This document shows positions 61,402 to 64,000 of a stretch of 64,000 nucleotides of DNA, piece after piece. This DNA comes from Rhizobiaceae bacterium (GTDB lineage Bacteria; Pseudomonadota; Alphaproteobacteria; Rhizobiales; Rhizobiaceae): assembly GCA_019635715.1 (NCBI GenBank), contig JAHBYY010000001.1, positions 62,001 through 126,000 on the forward strand, in the 5' to 3' direction. The notes under the pieces were generated by a model. That model ran no database searches. It saw only the letters and a program-made list of their open reading frames with translations, and was not told the DNA's origin. The translations under genes were made by a program, and so were the position numbers. How positions within the stretch are numbered: the first letter of the stretch is position 1; each line of letters begins with the position of its first letter.

Positions 61402-63078
61402 TCAGGCTCCGACCTTGCCGGTCTCGCGATCCCAGGCCCCCTGCCGCAGGTCGCTCTTCTCCTTCAGCAGGGCCTGCTTCTGAACACGCATCGAAGGGGT
61501 GCGCTCGAAATCCGTGTCGCGGAACTCGATGAAGCGCGGAATCTTGAAGGCGGCCAGGTTCTCGCGACAGAAGGCGATCACCTGGTCGGGCGGGAAGCTG
61601 TCGCCGGGTCGCAATTGCAGATAGACCTTCACTTCCTCGCCGCGCAGCGTGTCGGGCACCGGCACGACGGCCGCCTCGACCACCTTGGGATGCGAGCGCA
61701 GCACACCCTCAACCTCGGCGGCGGAGATGTTCTCGCCCATGCGGCGGATGATCTCCTTCTTGCGGCCGACGAAGTAGAGCAGGCCGCGCTCGTCGCGCCG
61801 CGCCACGTCGCCGGAATGGTACCAGCCGCCGCGATTGGCCTCGGCCGTCACTTCCGGCCGGTTGAGATAGCCGGCATAGAGGTGAGGTCCGCCGATCAGG
61901 CACTCGCCGGCCTCGCCGTCGGGCACATCGACGTCGTCGTCGCCGACCAGCCGGATGGTGACGCCGGGCGGCTCGACGCCCATCGTGCCGGTGCCGACCA
62001 GCTCGTCGGCCAGATGATTCGGCACTCGGCTCATCACGCCGCCCTCGGTCGAGCCGTACTGGTTGTGCCAGTGGAAGCCGTAGCGCTCGACCATCTCGGC
62101 ATGCAGTTCCTTGGGCAGGCCAGCATGGATGGCGAGGCGGATGCGATGATCCTTCTCGGCTGGTCCCGGCTCGCCCTTCATCAGCAGCGCGGGGATCGAG
62201 GCGATGGAGAGGATCTCGGTCGCGTCGTACTGGGTCACCACGTCCCAGAAGCGCGACACCGAGAAGCGGCGCATGGCGACCAGCGTGCCGCGCGAGGCGA
62301 GCGAGGTCAGCAGTTGGATCGCCGGGTCGGCATAGTAGAACGGCAGGCAGCAAAGCTGGCGGTCCTGCCAGCCGCGGCGGAACATCCGAAGATCGAGGTC
62401 GACGACGCGCAGCCACCAGCCGTGATGCAGCATGCAGCCCTTCGGCGCGCCGGTCGTCCCGGAGGTGTAATAGACGGTGATGATGTCCTCGCGGTCGCAC
62501 TCGACCGTGGTGAAATCAAGCGGTTCGCCGGCGTCCTCAAAGGCCTTGAGCCCGTCCGGCTCCTCGCCGTCGACCACGATGATGCGCGCCAGCGCGGGCG
62601 AATTGCCGCGCACCGCCTCGATGATCGGCAGTTGCGGCGTGCCGCAGATCGCCACGGTCGGCGCCGCGTCGGTGACGATGTGGCCGGCGTCGTACTGCAT
62701 CGCCGTGGGCGCGATCGACACCATGGTGGCGCGGTTGGCGATGATGCCGAACAGCGCGATCATGAACTCCAGCCGGTTGTCGAGCATCATGACAACACGG
62801 TCGCCGGGCCTGACATAAGCCTTCAGATAACCGGCGAAGCGCTGGCAGCGGTCGAGCAGCTCGCGGCGCGTCATCACCGGGCCGTTCTCGATGATGATCG
62901 CCGGCCGCTCCGGATCCTCCAGGCAGCCTCGGGCGAGCAGGTCGATGACCGAATCGTGCGGCACCGCCGCCCAGTCCGGTGCGACGTTCTCGTGGCGGAT
63001 CCAGTCGGCCGGACGCTGCGGCGCGTTGGCGACGCCGAGTTCCATGCGCGGCGCCGAGTTCGGCAGGGGCACGCTCAT
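61402..63078 (-). CDS. AMP-forming acyl-CoA/aryl-CoA ligase
   Basis: A 558-residue ANL-superfamily adenylate-forming enzyme; the ATG at 63078 overlaps the MaoC stop (ATGA). The P-loop-like motif is VYYTSGTTGAPKGCMLHHGW. Core motifs WHNQYGSTEGG, WYHSGDVARRDERG and KEIIRRMGENISAAEVE follow, ending in TPSMRVQKQALL, where the usual catalytic lysine of the C-terminal domain is likely Lys in the VQKQ segment. It converts a carboxylic acid to its CoA thioester with ATP. Substrate class (fatty, aryl or carnitine-like) cannot be fixed; it resembles CaiC-type ligases. Confidence 0.88.
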   Translation of the reverse strand: MSVPLPNSAPRMELGVANAPQRPADWIRHENVAPDWAAVPHDSVIDLLARGCLEDPERPAIIIENGPVMTRRELLDRCQRFAGYLKAYVRPGDRVVMMLDNRLEFMIALFGIIANRATMVSIAPTAMQYDAGHIVTDAAPTVAICGTPQLPIIEAVRGNSPALARIIVVDGEEPDGLKAFEDAGEPLDFTTVECDREDIITVYYTSGTTGAPKGCMLHHGWWLRVVDLDLRMFRRGWQDRQLCCLPFYYADPAIQLLTSLASRGTLVAMRRFSVSRFWDVVTQYDATEILSIASIPALLMKGEPGPAEKDHRIRLAIHAGLPKELHAEMVERYGFHWHNQYGSTEGGVMSRVPNHLADELVGTGTMGVEPPGVTIRLVGDDDVDVPDGEAGECLIGGPHLYAGYLNRPEVTAEANRGGWYHSGDVARRDERGLLYFVGRKKEIIRRMGENISAAEVEGVLRSHPKVVEAAVVPVPDTLRGEEVKVYLQLRPGDSFPPDQVIAFCRENLAAFKIPRFIEFRDTDFERTPSMRVQKQALLKEKSDLRQGAWDRETGKVGA

Positions 63079-63917
63079 GCTGACACCTCGGCGTAGCCGT
63101 TCTTGATCACCAGATTTCCGTCTTGGTCCGCGGCCTCGAAGCCGACGAGGCCGCCCTCGCCCGCCCAGCGTCGGACGGTGACCGTCTGGCCCGGCGTGAG
63201 CAGCAGCGGATGGGCGAAGCGGCAACCGAGCCGCCTCAGACGCGCCACCTCGCCGCCGCAGGCGCCGTCGACGATCGCGCGCCCGGCATAGCAGAGCGTC
63301 AGCATGCCGTGGACGAGCGGCGCGGCGAAGCCGAGTTTCGCCGCGGCGGCCGGGTCCATCGTGTAGGGGGAGTAGTCGCGCGCCGCGTCGCCGTAGCGCC
63401 GCGTCTGGTCGGGCGCGAGCCCATAGGTGTCGCTCGTCGCCTCAGTCCGCGGGACCGCGGGCCGGGCCGGCACCGCCTCGCCATGCAGGATGTCGGACGC
63501 GGCGCCGCGCAGCAGGCAGGTCGAGTACTGCGTGCAGACCGGCGTACCATCGTGAAGGGCGGTCTCGGACCTGACGATGAAGGTCAGGCCGGCACGTGTT
63601 CCCCGGATGCCCCGCAGCGTCGAGACCGTGAACAGGCGCTGGCCCGGCGTGATCGTCCTGTGGAAGACAAAATCGTGCTCGCCATGCATGACGAAGCCGG
63701 CGGCGACCTTGCCGAGCACCTCCATCATGCTCTGCATCACCGGAATGTGGGCGAACACCGGCGGGGCGAAGGCGCCTGCCAGATGCTTCGGGTTCACGTC
63801 GTCGAACGAGCGTGCGAACTGCGCGAGACGGTGGCTGGAGGTGCGGAACTCTTCGGAGTCGCGCGAAAACCCGACCTGCGATCCGTCCACCGGCCTGTTC
63901 TCCACGGCGGCATTCAT
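63075..63917 (-). CDS. MaoC-family protein with two hotdog domains (acyl-CoA hydratase-like)
   Basis: A 280-residue protein with an N-terminal and a C-terminal hotdog domain, as in double-domain hydratases. FARSFDDVNPKHLAGAFAPP in the first and RRYGDAARDYSPYTMDPAAA with APLVHGMLTLCYAGRAIVDG in the second are recognisable. The second replaces the usual GDxNPxH motif with RDYSPYT, so the canonical catalytic pair may be altered. It overlaps the ligase gene by four bases, implying that it acts on the CoA thioester made by the ligase. Confidence 0.8.
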   Translation of the reverse strand: MNAAVENRPVDGSQVGFSRDSEEFRTSSHRLAQFARSFDDVNPKHLAGAFAPPVFAHIPVMQSMMEVLGKVAAGFVMHGEHDFVFHRTITPGQRLFTVSTLRGIRGTRAGLTFIVRSETALHDGTPVCTQYSTCLLRGAASDILHGEAVPARPAVPRTEATSDTYGLAPDQTRRYGDAARDYSPYTMDPAAAAKLGFAAPLVHGMLTLCYAGRAIVDGACGGEVARLRRLGCRFAHPLLLTPGQTVTVRRWAGEGGLVGFEAADQDGNLVIKNGYAEVSA

Positions 63918-64000
63918 AGCGGCAGTCCCTCGACGAAATCGCCCAGTTTCGGCAGGCGCGGCAGCCTGTGGTTCAGCACGAATTCGAGATCCTCGATCTT
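63914..64000 (-). CDS. Unidentified upstream gene of the CoA-ligase operon (partial)
   Basis: The last 28 codons of a minus-strand gene are present, translating KIEDLEFVLNHRLPRLPKLG and DFVEGLPL before TGA. The stop overlaps the ATG of the MaoC gene (ATGA). Such a close coupling makes it a member of the same operon. The fragment is too short for a family call; its 5' part lies outside the window. Confidence 0.6.
   Translation of the reverse strand, partial: KIEDLEFVLNHRLPRLPKLGDFVEGLPL

Overview
The window is high-GC DNA from an alphaproteobacterium, most likely a member of the Hyphomicrobiales (Rhizobiales) close to Mesorhizobium and other Phyllobacteriaceae. This rests on the gene order hisD - UPF0262 - phosphatase - infA - maf - yacG - tRNA-Phe, on the bcsN-bcsA-bcsB-bcsZ cellulose operon, and on intergenic inverted repeats of the rhizobial type. 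The placement is an inference from gene order and protein resemblance; no search was run.

Layout. 1-2570 (+) is a conserved housekeeping block ending in tRNA-Phe(GAA), followed by a decayed dehydrogenase fragment at about 2.9-3.0 kb. 3245-9411 (-) is an iron-chelate uptake locus: DUF2218 protein, periplasmic binding protein, two permeases, ATPase and a TonB-dependent receptor. 9858-18830 (+) is a cellulose synthesis operon: bcsN, bcsA, bcsB, bcsZ and a TPR protein. 19218-25247 (+) is a ribose/xylose-type sugar ABC operon with one double ATPase, two permeases and two nearly duplicate binding proteins, preceded by a possible coupled leader peptide. 25379-27850 (-) is a large RTX-type secreted protein.

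28404-37178 (-) is the most unusual region. It holds a full set of coenzyme F420 biosynthesis enzymes (CofG, CofH, CofD and a CofC-CofE fusion) with three luciferase-like (LLM) oxidoreductases, one of them closely resembling F420-dependent glucose-6-phosphate dehydrogenase. Four long inverted repeats lie in its gaps. 37387-43552 is the cytochrome bd module: cydABX on the minus strand, including a 43-residue CydX, with cydDC divergent on the plus strand.

43579-54554 (-) is a GntR-controlled catabolic regulon: regulator, small monooxygenase, HpcH/HpaI aldolase, 2-hydroxyacid dehydrogenase, a complete MalEFGK-type ABC transporter, a D-apionate-lactonase-like protein and an iron alcohol dehydrogenase. 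A palindromic operator sits just before the regulator. 54757-64000 (-) is a second catabolic operon: MaoC-like hydratase, AMP-forming acyl-CoA ligase, amidohydrolase, a complete spermidine/putrescine-type ABC transporter, two further small MaoC-like proteins and an acetyltransferase. Its upstream end is cut by the window edge.

Recurring themes are tight translational coupling (many ATGA or TGATG overlaps), strong stem-loops directly after several binding-protein genes, and two catabolic modules whose exact substrates cannot be read from sequence alone.
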